A stretch of 64,000 bases of DNA. It comes from Candidatus Vondammii sp. HM_W22 (GTDB lineage Bacteria > Pseudomonadota > Gammaproteobacteria > Chromatiales > Chromatiaceae). Made by a program: the position numbers and the translations under genes. Of this stretch, positions 25,983 to 35,900 are shown one piece after another. The notes beneath the pieces are model-generated. The model had not been told where the DNA came from, ran no database searches, and was given only the letters and a program-made list of their open reading frames with translations. The DNA is taken from positions 3,100,001 to 3,164,000 of the forward strand of contig NZ_CP099567.1 in NCBI RefSeq assembly GCF_022530855.2. Direction: 5' to 3'. How positions within the stretch are numbered: the stretch's first letter is position 1; each line of letters begins with the position of its first letter.

Positions 25983-26828
25983 ATGGCCATCTATGCCATT
26001 GGTGATGTACAGGGGTGTTACAATGAACTGATGCGGCTGCTGGAGCAGGTCGATTTCGATCCCTCGGGAGACAAACTCTGGCTCGCCGGTGATCTCGTCA
26101 ATCGGGGTCCTCACTCACTGGAGGTGCTCCGCTTCGTCAAAGGATTAGGCAAAAGAGCCATCACCGTTCTCGGCAATCACGATCTACACCTGCTTGCCAT
26201 CTCCGAGGGGAACATCAAACATAAGAACAAAGGTCATACCCTGGACAGCATACTCCAGGCAAAGGATCGCGATGAGCTCCTGCATTGGCTGCGGCACCAA
26301 CCGTTAATGCACCACAGCAAGAAACACAATTTCAGCATGGTTCATGCCGGCCTCCCCCCTCAATGGGATGTACCCTGTGCCCTGGGCCATGCCAGAGAGC
26401 TGGAGAAAGTGCTGCAAGGGGATGGTTTTCATCACTTTTGCGTAAATATGTATGGCAACGAACCTTCCCTCTGGTTGGACAAACTCAAGGGCATTGAGCG
26501 GTTGCGGTTCATCGCCAACTGCTTCACCAGAATACGCTTCTGCGACCGGTCCGGTAAGCTCGCTCTACAGGAGAAGGGTGGCCCGGGTAAACAGAGCGGC
26601 GGACTTACACCCTGGTTCAGCCTCCCCAAACGAGCCAGCCGTAAGGACCGCATCATTTTTGGTCATTGGTCGACTCTGGGCTATCTGGCACAGGAAAATA
26701 TCTGGGCACTGGATACGGGGTGTCTCTGGGGCGGAGAGCTGACCGCACTGAAACTCAGAAAAGATAAACCGCCTCGCCCCAGCCATGTTAAATGCCCAGG
26801 CGCCAAACAACCCGGCAAAACAGCCTGA
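25983..26828 (+). CDS. apaH: Bis(5'-nucleosyl)-tetraphosphatase, symmetrical
   Basis: ApaH hydrolyses Ap4A to two ADP and also removes Np4 caps from RNA. The 281-aa product carries the calcineurin-type metallophosphatase motifs MAIYAIGDVQGCYNEL, LWLAGDLVNRGPHSLEVL and TVLGNHDLHLLAI, then MVHAGLPPQWD and IFGHWSTLGY. Length is normal. The last gene of the apaG-yjdF-apaH run; it is convergent with folA, with only 21 nt between the stops. Confidence 0.96.
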   Translation: MAIYAIGDVQGCYNELMRLLEQVDFDPSGDKLWLAGDLVNRGPHSLEVLRFVKGLGKRAITVLGNHDLHLLAISEGNIKHKNKGHTLDSILQAKDRDELLHWLRHQPLMHHSKKHNFSMVHAGLPPQWDVPCALGHARELEKVLQGDGFHHFCVNMYGNEPSLWLDKLKGIERLRFIANCFTRIRFCDRSGKLALQEKGGPGKQSGGLTPWFSLPKRASRKDRIIFGHWSTLGYLAQENIWALDTGCLWGGELTALKLRKDKPPRPSHVKCPGAKQPGKTA

Positions 26829-26849
26829 CGACCTTTAGAGAATACGGAA

Positions 26850-27356
26850 CTACTCTTTAACCCGCTGCAACGTCAGGAAAGTGTAGGCATAAGGGTTCTT
26901 CTCATCCGCCGTATGGTGCTCTCGCGCCAGCTCCCGCCAATCATCAGCGTCATAGGCGGGAAACCAGGCATCGCCCTCCACTTCGGCTTGTACCAGCGTC
27001 AGATAGAGATGTTGCGCCAAGGGTAGCATCTGCTGATAAAAGGCAGCACCACCCACAATCATTACCTCCGGTGCATCACCAGCCGCCGCCAATGCCCCTT
27101 CTACCGAGTGCACCACACTGCACCCCGCCGCACGATACGACTCATTATCGGTAATGACGATGTGGTGACGATCAGGCAACACTTCCGGCAGAGATTCCCA
27201 GGTTTTTCGACCCATCACTATCGGCTTACCAATGGTCAGCACCTTGAAATGTTTGAGATCGGCGGGCAAGCACCAGGGAAGTGAATTATCTCTGCCGATA
27301 ACCCTGTTTTCCGCCATGGCGGCGATCAGCGAGATAGTTTGATGTTTTGACTTCAT
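26850..27356 (-). CDS. folA: Dihydrofolate reductase
   Basis: FolA reduces dihydrofolate to tetrahydrofolate with NADPH, regenerating the cofactor used up by ThyA. From ATG 27356 the product is 168 aa; an upstream in-frame ATG at 27374 would add six residues. It shows ISLIAAMAENRVIGRDNSLP, WCLPADLKHFK with the catalytic Asp, PIVMGRKTWESLP and VMIVGGAAFYQQMLP. It is downstream of thyA on the same strand, but an intrinsic terminator and a short separate transcription unit lie between them, so folA probably has its own promoter. Confidence 0.95.
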   Translation of the reverse strand: MKSKHQTISLIAAMAENRVIGRDNSLPWCLPADLKHFKVLTIGKPIVMGRKTWESLPEVLPDRHHIVITDNESYRAAGCSVVHSVEGALAAAGDAPEVMIVGGAAFYQQMLPLAQHLYLTLVQAEVEGDAWFPAYDADDWRELAREHHTADEKNPYAYTFLTLQRVKE

Positions 27357-27419
27357 AGGGGTGCATCTTAACATTTAAAAGTGGAAACACAGAGGATGCA
27401 CTTTTTTATCCACACAGCA

Positions 27420-27443
27420 AAACACCCGCTGAAGCGGGTGTTT
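27420..27443. terminator. Intrinsic terminator, likely bidirectional
   Basis: AAACACCCGC, loop TGAA, GCGGGTGTTT: a perfect 10-bp stem-loop. The minus-strand copy also ends in TTT, and the plus-strand copy has TTT after the stem. Reading leftward it would end a transcript starting near 27612, before folA. Confidence 0.85.
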
Positions 27444-27612
27444 CAACAGCGTGATCTTATAACCAGCTACAGCTACAGATTTCGAACTCGGATTCGATCA
27501 TCATCTCCATGATCACTTCCATCTCTGTCGGAAAAACTTCAGCAACTTCACGCCACTCTGCACAGTCAACTTTTAAATATCGTTCATGACAGCAGTCTAA
27601 ATTAGTATTTAA
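27444..27612 (-). ncRNA. Unannotated short transcription unit (small RNA or small protein)
   Basis: A strong sigma70-type promoter at 27620-27649 and the terminator at 27420-27443 define a transcript of about 190 nt on the minus strand between thyA and folA. It contains a 46-codon open stretch ending at 27459 with acidic, Cys-containing sequence: DCCHERYLKVDCAEWREVAE, then VFPTEMEVIMEMMIESEFEI, then CSCSWL and stop. There is no ATG, GTG or TTG at its beginning; the first in-frame ATG would give a 21-aa peptide ending CSCSWL. A four-codon ATG frame (27586) also occurs. Whether the product is an RNA or a peptide cannot be decided. I do not recognise a known sRNA family. Confidence 0.55.
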
Positions 27613-27619
27613 TTTTTAT

Positions 27620-27649
27620 ATTATATAGTAGAAATCTATCCTATGTCAA
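27620..27649 (-). promoter_or_regulatory. Consensus sigma70 promoter
   Basis: On the minus strand TTGACA (27649-27644) and TATAAT (27625-27620) are both perfect hexamers, with an 18-bp spacer. The start of transcription would be near 27612. The region is AT-rich and points away from thyA, toward the terminator at 27443-27420. Confidence 0.75.
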
Positions 27650-27715
27650 TCAATATTAATGAACTGGATCACATTTATGGCAGACCGGGAGGTACCTACT
27701 GAATACTGTGGGTTT

Positions 27716-28510
27716 TCAGACGGCTACCAGCGCCTTGATATGGGGATGAGCCTGGTAATTCAGCAGCTCAAAATCGTCATAACGGAAATCAAAAACTAAT
27801 TTCACATCCGGATTCAGGCACATCACCGGCAACGGATGGGGCTCCCTCTGCAATTGAGTATCCACCTGCTCCAGATGATTGGAGTAGAGATGGGCATCAC
27901 CAAAGGTGTGAATAAACTCCCCGGGTTCCAGCCCGGTGACTTGTGCGATCATCAGAGTCAGCAGGGCATAAGAAGCGATATTGAAGGGCACCCCAAGAAA
28001 AATATCGGCACTGCGCTGGTAAAGCTGACAGGAGAGGCGCCCCTCTATCACATAGAACTGAAACAGGCAGTGACAGGGAGGCAGGGCCATTCGCTCCACA
28101 TCAGCGGGATTCCATACCGTGACCATCAATCGCCGGGAGTCGGGATTGTTGCGGATCTGATCAATAAGCTGACTAATCTGATCGATACTCTCCTCGCCAA
28201 GCGCCGGCCATGAGCGCCACTGGTAGCCGTACACCGGGCCCAGATCCCCATTTTCATCAGCCCACTCATCCCAAATCGCCACACCGTTGTCCTTTAGATA
28301 GCGGATATTGGTCTCTCCCTTGAGGAACCAAAGCAACTCATGGATGATCGAACGAAGATGCAGCTTTTTGGTGGTGACCACCGGGAAGCCGTCCGCCAGA
28401 TCGAAACGCATCTGGTAACCAAAAACACTGACCGTACCCGTGCCGGTCCGATCCTCTTTACGAGTACCGTTATCACGCACATGACGCATGAGATCGAGAT
28501 ATTGACGCAT
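27716..28510 (-). CDS. thyA: Thymidylate synthase
   Basis: ThyA methylates dUMP to dTMP using methylene-tetrahydrofolate. The 264-aa product, identical in length to the E. coli enzyme, has [38 protein letters not shown] and the active-site Cys in [34 protein letters not shown] and [18 protein letters not shown] follow. It starts 3 nt after the lgt stop, the lgt-thyA pairing common in gammaproteobacteria. Confidence 0.97.
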   Translation of the reverse strand: MRQYLDLMRHVRDNGTRKEDRTGTGTVSVFGYQMRFDLADGFPVVTTKKLHLRSIIHELLWFLKGETNIRYLKDNGVAIWDEWADENGDLGPVYGYQWRSWPALGEESIDQISQLIDQIRNNPDSRRLMVTVWNPADVERMALPPCHCLFQFYVIEGRLSCQLYQRSADIFLGVPFNIASYALLTLMIAQVTGLEPGEFIHTFGDAHLYSNHLEQVDTQLQREPHPLPVMCLNPDVKLVFDFRYDDFELLNYQAHPHIKALVAV

Positions 28511-28513
28511 CTG

Positions 28514-29359
28514 TTAGTCCATTGTCGTTCTGTTTTTGTAAGCCAGAAAGAGCAGCAATGCCCCTACCAGCAGCATTGGCAGAGTCAGCAGCTGTCCCAG
28601 GGTAAACCAGTTGGAAGCAGCAAGATAACCGATATGGGCATCGGGCATCCGCACCATCTCGACAAGGAACCGGAATACCCCATAACTGATCAGAAACAGG
28701 CCCGACACCGCCATGGCGGGACGTGGCTTTCTGGAATAGAGCCAAAGGATCAGGAACATGGCCAAACCCTCCAGACCCGCTTCATAAAGTTGGCTGGGAT
28801 GCAGTGGCGGAGTAAATTCACTCCCCGGCGGCAGTTGCAGCTTGTCTCGGCAGAGTTCGACAAACCGGCCACAGGAGACCTGCATGGCCCAGGGTACGGA
28901 GCCTGGACCACCCCAGAGCTCGCCATTGACAAAATTACCCAGACGCCCGGCGCCCAAACCGATAGGGATCAGCGGTGCGATAAAGTCTGTCAGTTGGAAA
29001 AAACGCTTCTGATAGCGGCGGCCAAACAGCCACATGGAGAAGAGGACACCGAGCAGACCACCGTGGAAAGACATCCCTCCATCCCATATTCGAAACAGGC
29101 TCAGAGGATCATTCAGCAGCCCGGCAAACCCGTAAAAAAGGGTGTAACCCAGGCGTCCGCCCAACACCACACCGAGAACGATATAGAAAAGGAGGTCGTC
29201 AATCTGCTCGGCTGTCCAGCCCGAGTCAGGTGCCGCTGCACGTCTGCGGCCCAGCCACCAGCCACCGACAAAACCGACCAGATACATGGCACCATACCAG
29301 TGAATACTCACGGGCCCGATAGAGAGAATCACCGGATCTATACTGGGGTAGGTTAACAT
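28514..29359 (-). CDS. lgt: Prolipoprotein diacylglyceryl transferase
   Basis: Lgt moves diacylglycerol from phosphatidylglycerol to the lipobox Cys of prolipoproteins, in the inner membrane. The 281-aa product has about seven membrane segments. The Lgt signature [19 protein letters not shown] contains essential Arg and Asn, [16 protein letters not shown] carries the conserved His, and [12 protein letters not shown] and [16 protein letters not shown] are also conserved. It is the first gene of the lgt-thyA pair. The patatin lipoprotein at 57.8 kb would be one substrate. Confidence 0.96.
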   Translation of the reverse strand: MLTYPSIDPVILSIGPVSIHWYGAMYLVGFVGGWWLGRRRAAAPDSGWTAEQIDDLLFYIVLGVVLGGRLGYTLFYGFAGLLNDPLSLFRIWDGGMSFHGGLLGVLFSMWLFGRRYQKRFFQLTDFIAPLIPIGLGAGRLGNFVNGELWGGPGSVPWAMQVSCGRFVELCRDKLQLPPGSEFTPPLHPSQLYEAGLEGLAMFLILWLYSRKPRPAMAVSGLFLISYGVFRFLVEMVRMPDAHIGYLAASNWFTLGQLLTLPMLLVGALLLFLAYKNRTTMD

Positions 29360-29399
29360 GGCTGCTATCTTAATCCGCTATTCAATGGAGATCATTAAA

Positions 29400-29726
29400 A
29401 TGAATAAAACTTTCTGCTTTTTACTGTTACTCACCAGCAACATGGCCATTGCCGGGGAGGTCGAAATCAAAAATGCACGTATCCAACTCACCGGTACCGA
29501 CACCTATCGTTTTGATGTCACACTAAACCATGGCAACACCGGCTGGGAGCATTATGCCGACGCTTGGGAGGTCCTCGGGACTAGGGTACTCTACCATCCC
29601 CATGTCAATGAACAACCCTTCACCCGATCACTTTCCAATGTCCATATTCCAAAAGAGACACCCTATGTAGAGATACAGGCCCATGAGAAGATACATGGCG
29701 ATTCGAAGGGACGGTACCGGGTGTGA
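29400..29726 (+). CDS. Small exported protein of unknown function
   Basis: From ATG 29400 the 108-aa product has a signal peptide (MNKTFCFLLLLTSNMAIAG) and a soluble part rich in beta-prone residues: EVEIKNARIQLTGTDTYRFD, then VTLNHGNTGWEHYADAWEVL. It ends with an Arg-rich tail after a HEKIHGD motif. A longer start at 29358 overlaps lgt's start region and does not add signal-peptide features. It is divergent from lgt. I recall similar short periplasmic proteins in other gammaproteobacteria but no function. Confidence 0.75.
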   Translation: MNKTFCFLLLLTSNMAIAGEVEIKNARIQLTGTDTYRFDVTLNHGNTGWEHYADAWEVLGTRVLYHPHVNEQPFTRSLSNVHIPKETPYVEIQAHEKIHGDSKGRYRV

Positions 29727-30033
29727 CTGTCCTGAACAGTAAATAGCAGAGACTCCGAAACGATCAAAAGGCAACTCTAATAAGCACAGTGCTTCCAAAG
29801 TATTATTCTGTTCTCGCTGGCCGCAGAAAGGGATTCTTTAAATTTCCCCTTTCATTTCTTTCGTCCCTATGTCAAATTAAAGGTTGGGTGCTTTTTTTCG
29901 TATTCTTTAAGACAGTCATGATCGCAGAAGCTGACTCGCCTTCTAAGCACGTAACAGACGGCAGCCAAAACAAAAGGTCATCGCGGAATAGAGATGAAAG
30001 CAATATCTACTGAACATTGAAACAGGTATTCAC
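29727..30033. other. Intergenic region before the XRE regulator
   Basis: About 300 bases. A 74-codon open frame (29789-30013) has no ribosome binding site and no recognisable family, so it is not called. The AT-rich part near 29870-29910 may hold the regulator's promoter. Confidence 0.35.
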
Positions 30034-30366
30034 ATGGCGACGAAGAATCCCCAAGACCTCGGGACTCTAGGTCAACGCATGCGCTCCAAGCGCCAGGAAA
30101 AGAGATGGACCCAAGAACAGCTGGCGGTGCTGGCAGGCACTAATCAGGCTGTTATCCAGAAAATTGAGAATGGGAAAAGCCTCCGGCCAAGAAAAATTGA
30201 CCGGATTGCCGCCGTTCTTGATGTCAATCCGGCTTGGCTGATGTTCGGCGACGAACTGGCAGCCACTCTGCCGGATGAGGCCATGGAAATCGCCGATGCT
30301 TGGCAGAAGCTACCTAAACCGCAGCGATCACAGCTGAAGCAAGAGATCCTGAAGCTGGTTAACTAG
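30034..30366 (+). CDS. XRE-family HTH regulator
   Basis: The 110-aa product has an N-terminal Cro/C1-type HTH at about residues 10-65: LGQRMRSKRQEKRWTQEQLA, then VLAGTNQAVIQKIENGKSLR. The C-terminal 40 residues (LPDEAMEIADAWQKLPKPQR) form a short helical tail that may mediate dimerisation. Such single-domain repressors occur in phage and toxin-antitoxin loci, but no such partner is nearby: the left neighbour is a small exported protein and the right one a convergent methyltransferase. Its target is unknown. Confidence 0.85.
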   Translation: MATKNPQDLGTLGQRMRSKRQEKRWTQEQLAVLAGTNQAVIQKIENGKSLRPRKIDRIAAVLDVNPAWLMFGDELAATLPDEAMEIADAWQKLPKPQRSQLKQEILKLVN

Positions 30367-30447
30367 TATTCGTCCGGAAACAGTGCTGGCCGTCTCTCTC
30401 AGGCTGGGATGACATTGTTATAAAACAGTGTGGGTTTCCGGACTCTA

Positions 30448-31644
30448 CTAAAAAGTCGGCAATACCCGCAGGAAAAAGGCCTTTAGATAGGCCGTCTCCG
30501 GGATTGCAGGATGTACAGGGTGATCAGCCCCCTGCTGACCCTGCTCCAGTAGCTGCAGGCTTCTGTCAGTATGTCTGGCAGCTTGCTGAACCACCTGCAG
30601 CAGGCTGTCTCTGCTCATATGATGAGAGCAGGAAGAGGTGATCAGGATACCGTCTTTAGTCAGTAGCTGAAGCGCCAGCTGATTGAGGCGGCGATAGGCC
30701 AGCGTCCCCTCTTTCAGATCCTTTCGTCGCTTGATGAAAGCCGGTGGATCCACCATCACCACATCAAACCGTTCGCCCCCGGCACGCAGCTCACGCATCG
30801 CGTCGAAGGCATCGCCCTGAAGTCCTGCAACGCGCTCGCCAACCCCATTCAATGCGGCATTGGCCTCGACAGCATCCAAAGCACTGCTGGAGGAGTCCAC
30901 GCAGAACACATCCGATGCCCCTCGGACTGCGGCCTGTACACCCCAGGCACCCACATAACTGCAGACATCCAACACCCGCATGCCTTCTACATAGCTGGCC
31001 ATGCGCAGCCGATTCGCCGCCTGGTCAAAAAACCATCCTGTTTTCTGACCACCCATTGAAGGTATCCTGAAACGCACTCCAAACTCTTCCAGCTCCAGCT
31101 CTTCCGGCAGCGCGCCCAATCCATGCTCTACATAAAGATCCAACCCCTCCATCTCCCTTATCTTTGTATCATTACGGAAAAGGACGGCTTCGGGTTTAAG
31201 GACTTTCTCCAGCGCAGCCAGAACCTCCACTTTCATCCTCTCCATCCCTGCCGTTGTAATCTGGACGACCAGGTAAGGGCCAAACCGGTCGAACACCAAC
31301 CCGGGCAATCCATCGCTCTCGCCAAATACCAGCCTGTAATAGGGCGCATCATAGAGCCGCTCGCGTAAACTCAGGGCAATTTTTAACCGATGAACCAGCA
31401 GCGACTGAGTCAACGGGTGTTCACGATCCCGGCTGACAATACGGGCACAGATCAGCGAGTGCGGATTCACATACCCGGAGCCCAGCCACTTCCCTTCATG
31501 GGTGACAATATCCACCACCTGCCCCGGCTCCATCTCTTTCAGGGGGGTGACTTGGGTATTCACCTCATTACTGTAGATCCAGCAATGTCCTGCACGCAGA
31601 CGGCGATCCTGTTTTTTCTGCAACTGAAGCGGTGGAAAATTCAT
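30448..31644 (-). CDS. rlmI: Class I SAM-dependent rRNA methyltransferase, RlmI-like
   Basis: RlmI makes m5C1962 in 23S rRNA. From ATG 31644 the product is 398 aa, near E. coli RlmI (396). The N-terminal PUA domain begins FPPLQLQKKQDRRLRAGHCW and IYSNEV. A RlmI-type middle domain precedes the Rossmann methyltransferase with TGWFFDQAANRLRMASYVEG, VLDVCSYVGAWGVQAAVRGA, DPPAFIKRRKDL and SSCSHHMSRDSL with the catalytic Cys. An upstream start at 31704 would add 20 residues that do not fit the family. Specificity between RlmI-like paralogues cannot be proved from sequence alone. Confidence 0.85.
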   Translation of the reverse strand: MNFPPLQLQKKQDRRLRAGHCWIYSNEVNTQVTPLKEMEPGQVVDIVTHEGKWLGSGYVNPHSLICARIVSRDREHPLTQSLLVHRLKIALSLRERLYDAPYYRLVFGESDGLPGLVFDRFGPYLVVQITTAGMERMKVEVLAALEKVLKPEAVLFRNDTKIREMEGLDLYVEHGLGALPEELELEEFGVRFRIPSMGGQKTGWFFDQAANRLRMASYVEGMRVLDVCSYVGAWGVQAAVRGASDVFCVDSSSSALDAVEANAALNGVGERVAGLQGDAFDAMRELRAGGERFDVVMVDPPAFIKRRKDLKEGTLAYRRLNQLALQLLTKDGILITSSCSHHMSRDSLLQVVQQAARHTDRSLQLLEQGQQGADHPVHPAIPETAYLKAFFLRVLPTF

Positions 31645-31847
31645 TAGCCGAATACCTCTGGGAGATGGTTGGAAAAAATAACAGCGCTGTTGAGAGCCTG
31701 GCAAAAACGGATTGTAACTTTTCAGCTGGTTAGTGTCTGTCGAGAAACGGCACTATTTTTCTAGCGAAAGCGGAAAAATACTATTTCAGGCGATTTTAAT
31801 AGCAATAAGTGAGTTATCAATAAGGCCGATTGGTCTACAATCCTCCC

Positions 31848-32873
31848 ATGAAATTGGCTACTGCAAAGCGCATTAAGAGTTTTCTCCTTATTCCCCTACT
31901 GTTACTGACAGGTACTGGGCTGACTGACCAGAAGGCAATCCATGTCACGGTATTGTCAGTGGCTAAACTGCTGTTCTACCCGGAATACTCTGCACCTGCC
32001 ACCACCATCAGCCTCAACGACAGCCGTATCAGTGCTGAAACCAGCGGGTGCATCCTGCAGATTCCTGTGCTCGTGGGGGAGTCAGTCAATAAGGGCACCC
32101 TACTGACTGAGCTGGAGTGTACCACCAACAACCTCCATCTTCGTCAAGCCGATGCAAACCTGATCAGTGCCAAGGCACAGCTGACCCTTGCCACCCGCCA
32201 GATCAAGCGCACACAGTCCCTGCTCAAGGACCGAAACATCTCCGAGGAGTTGCTGAACCAGAGGGAGGCGGATCTAAAAAGCGCCAGAGCATCACAAAAA
32301 GCCCAGCAGGCTGCGGTGGAAGAGTCAAAACTGGCGGTTTCGCGCTGTAGAGTCACCGCGCCTTTCAAAGGGGTTATCCTCGAGCGGCTTGCCAGCGAAG
32401 GAGAGTGGATCACACCTGGCCAGCCCGTCATCAGACTACTGGACAGTGAGCGGCTCGAAGTCTCGGTACAAATCCCTACCGATCAAGTGAGCAGCTTAAA
32501 TACCACCACCTCATTCAAGTTTGTATCCAATCAGGGGAGCTTTCCACTTCAGCTGCAGCGGATGGTTCCTGTAGTGGAGTCCAGAGGCCGCAATCGGGAA
32601 GTACGCCTACTGTTCAGCGACAAACGCGCCCTTCCCGGTAGCAGTGGCAGACTCATCTGGCAATCCCGTCAGAGCCATCTTCCAGCCGACCTGCCGGTTC
32701 GCCGGGGGGATCTGCTCGGCCTCTTTTTAGCTGAATCGGGCAAAGCCCGTTTCCAGCCTCTGCCGGATGCACTGGAGGGACACCCGGTAGCAGTGGATCT
32801 GCCCGCCTCTGCACAAATTATTATCAATGGACGGCAAGCCCTGAGCAACGGTGACACTATCCTGGTTAACTAG
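31848..32873 (+). CDS. RND efflux membrane-fusion (adaptor) protein
   Basis: From ATG 31848 the 341-aa product has a signal-like N-terminus (RIKSFLLIPLLLLTGTGLTD) and the HlyD/AcrA order: a lipoyl half-motif (SGCILQIPVLVGESVNKGTL), a coiled-coil hairpin (about residues 95-165), the second lipoyl half (RCRVTAPFKGVILERLASEG) and a beta barrel. It would bridge the inner-membrane pump encoded 51 nt downstream and an outer-membrane channel, which is not encoded here. The substrate is unknown. Confidence 0.85.
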   Translation: MKLATAKRIKSFLLIPLLLLTGTGLTDQKAIHVTVLSVAKLLFYPEYSAPATTISLNDSRISAETSGCILQIPVLVGESVNKGTLLTELECTTNNLHLRQADANLISAKAQLTLATRQIKRTQSLLKDRNISEELLNQREADLKSARASQKAQQAAVEESKLAVSRCRVTAPFKGVILERLASEGEWITPGQPVIRLLDSERLEVSVQIPTDQVSSLNTTTSFKFVSNQGSFPLQLQRMVPVVESRGRNREVRLLFSDKRALPGSSGRLIWQSRQSHLPADLPVRRGDLLGLFLAESGKARFQPLPDALEGHPVAVDLPASAQIIINGRQALSNGDTILVN

Positions 32874-32924
32874 GACCTGTTAACAATAAATCCCAATAGG
32901 CTCTGTTGTAGCGTAACGAATAAC

Positions 32925-35900
32925 ATGCTGACCCGACTCTATCAGAACCACGTCCTCGCTAACCTTACCTTTGCCATGGTATTGATGGTGGGGTATCTCT
33001 CTTACAATTTACTGCCCAGAGAACAGGATCCCAGTATCAATTTCAACTGGATCGATATCACCACGATCTTACCGGGAGCCGCGGCAGAAGATGTCGAGAA
33101 GCGAATCACCGAGGTGCTTGAAAAGAAGATCCGCACCATCTCCGATATCAAATTTGTCTCCAGTGTCAGTCGTGAGAGTATCTCCAGCATTCTGGTCCGC
33201 TTTGACGATATGCCCGCTGCAAAATTCGACAAGCGGGTAGCTGATCTGCGCCGGGAAGTGCAAAACGCCGAAGATGAGTTGCCGGATGACACCTCCACCC
33301 CGTTTGTCTTTGAGATCACCACTGCCAACGCATTTCCCAGCGCCACATTGGCAGTAGTCGGTACAGCAGACGATGAGAATCTTCGACGCCACGCGGAAAA
33401 TGTAAAAAAGGATGTAGAACGCATCAAGGGAGTAGACCGGCTACTGAAAACAGCCCTGCGCTCACCTGAGTTGCAGGTCAATTTTCTGCCTGAACAGCTG
33501 GAGGCGGCAGGCATCAGCCCCAGTCAACTGGCCGATACAGTAATCAGTAATTTTCGGGATCTGGCCGCAGGCAATGCCCGGATCAATGACCAGAATTGGC
33601 TGATACGGATTATTGGCCAGGAGAGCGATCCCGAGCCACTCGCCGCTCTGCCGATAACCGGCGCAGAAGGAGAGATCCCCCTGGGCAATCTGGCAGAGGT
33701 GGTGCGCGCCAGAGGAAAGGCAGCCCAGGCAGTGCGTTACAACGGCAGGCCTGCCGTGATGCTGGCGGTCACCAAGAAAGAGAGCGCCAATACTCTGGAG
33801 CTGGTAAAACGGGTTGCCGATTATGCCGCCGAGCGCAATCGCTTCAAGGAGCTGACAGGCGTTGAGCTGGTACTGGTTGATGACCAGGCTGAAATTACCC
33901 TGAACGCTCTCAACATCATGCAGACCAACGCCCTGTTGGGACTGTTGATGGTACTGCTGGTCACCTGGCTGTTCCTTGGCAGTCGCATTGCCCTGCTCAC
34001 CACCATCGGCATCCCCTTCATTCTCGCAGGCACCTTCTGGTGTCTGCGCAGTCTGGACCAGACATTGAATGTCAGTGTCCTGTTGGGGGTGGTCATCAGT
34101 CTCGGCATGCTGGTGGACGATGCCGTTGTGGTGGTGGAGTCCATCTATTACCGGCTTCAACGGGGTGCAGACGTCGTATCAGCCACCATGGAATCACTAA
34201 AAGAGGTGGTTGCCCCTGTCACTACGGCAGTCCTCACCACCATGGCCGCCTTCCTGCCGCTGATGCTGTTGCCCGGCATACTGGGCAAGTACATGCTGGT
34301 GATCCCCCTGGTGGTCACCATCGCCCTGGCCATCAGTCTGGTCGAAGCCTTCTGGATGCTGCCCGCCCACATGATGGGCGCCAGCATCAATTTCGACCAC
34401 CCCTCCCGGCTCCAGAAAACCCGCATCAATGCCCTGCACTGGATACGCGTAAAGTATACCAAACTGCTGGTCAGGGCGATGCGCTGGCCAAAGCTGATCC
34501 TATTCTGCACCATCATGATGTTTGCTACCGCTCTTGCCGCAACCCTTGCCGGTAAAGTAAAAATTGACTTTTTCGCCACCGATCCCATCCGGCTTTTCTA
34601 CGTCAGCCTGGAGATGCCGGCGGGGACTCCACTGAATATAACCCTGGAGAAAGTACTGGAGGTGGAGCAGAAAGTGCGCAGCCAGGTCCGCCAGGGAGAG
34701 GTGCGCAACATCATCAGCTACGCCGGGCAGTTGTTCACTGAAACGGCACCCTTTTTTGGCGATCACTACGGACAGATTCTGGTAGCACTCAACTCCAAGA
34801 GCGACGGGTTGCGCGGAGTGGATGAAATGATCGAGTCGATGCGCCAGGAGATCACCGCGACACCGGGACCCAATAAGATCTTTTTTCTACGCCTTGCCGG
34901 CGGGCCGCCCACCACCAAGCCGATCATCATTAAAGTGCGTGGGGACGATACCGCCACCATCCGCCTTGCAGCGGCAGAGTTGAAAAGCTTTTTGAAAAGC
35001 AATCCGGCTGTTCGCGATATCACAGACGATGACAGCCAGGGCCAGATGGAGCTGGTCACCCGGGTAAACCAGGATGCCGCCCGCCGGGCCGGCATCAGTC
35101 CGATAGAGGTAACCCGCACCCTGCGGCTACTGATTGACGGCGAAATTGTCGCAAAGATGCAAGATCGAGGAGAGGAACTTGAAGTAAGGGTGCAGGCCAG
35201 ACCGCAGATCCTCCACAGCATTACACAGCCGGGCAATTACACTCTGCCGCTGCCGGATGGTGGCCGCATTGCCCTGAATGAGCTGATAGAGACGGAATCA
35301 CGCCCTAGCCTCGGTAATATCCGTCACTACAACTTTCGCCGCACCATCACGGTCGAGGCAGACCTGGACAAGAAGCTGACGGACACGGTCACTGCAAACA
35401 ACCTGATACTGGAGCAGTGGGATAAAATTAACCACCGCTACCCGAGTATCGATCTGGACTTTTCCGGTGAACTAGATGATATCCAGGAGAGTATCGACGC
35501 TATCCAGATACTGTTCCTGTTTGGCGTCGGGCTGATGTATCTGATTCTCGGCACCCAATTCAAAAGCTACTTTCAGCCATTGATGATCCTGGCTACCGTT
35601 CCTATGGCCTTTACCGGCGTCGTGGCCGGCCTGATGATCACCGATAACCCTTTGAGCCTGTTCACCATCTACGGCGTAGTCGCTCTTGCGGGCATCGCCG
35701 TCAATGCCGCCATTGTTCTGATTACCGCAGCCAACGAACGGCTAAACCAGGGAATGAGCGTACTCCATGCCACACTTTACGCCGCCAGACGGCGGTTGAT
35801 CCCCATATTAATCACCTCGCTGACCACCATCGCCGGACTCTTCTCCTTGGCCACCGGTCTGGGTGGCGCTTCGCTGATGTGGGGACCGGTGGCAACAGCC

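Noticed and set aside
28340-29356. 338-codon open frame on the plus strand opposite thyA and lgt
   Set aside because: The opposite strand encodes two complete, well-conserved enzymes; the antisense translation is Gln/His/Thr-rich as expected of a shadow frame.
29789-30013. 74-codon open frame before the XRE regulator
   Set aside because: Low-complexity Phe/Ser/Lys-rich translation, no ribosome binding site, no recognisable domain.
30372-30443. Inverted repeat GTCCGGAAAC / GTTTCCGGAC between the convergent XRE and RlmI-like genes
   Set aside because: The arms are 52 bases apart and no T-run follows, so a terminator call is not justified; it could be chance or a weak structure.
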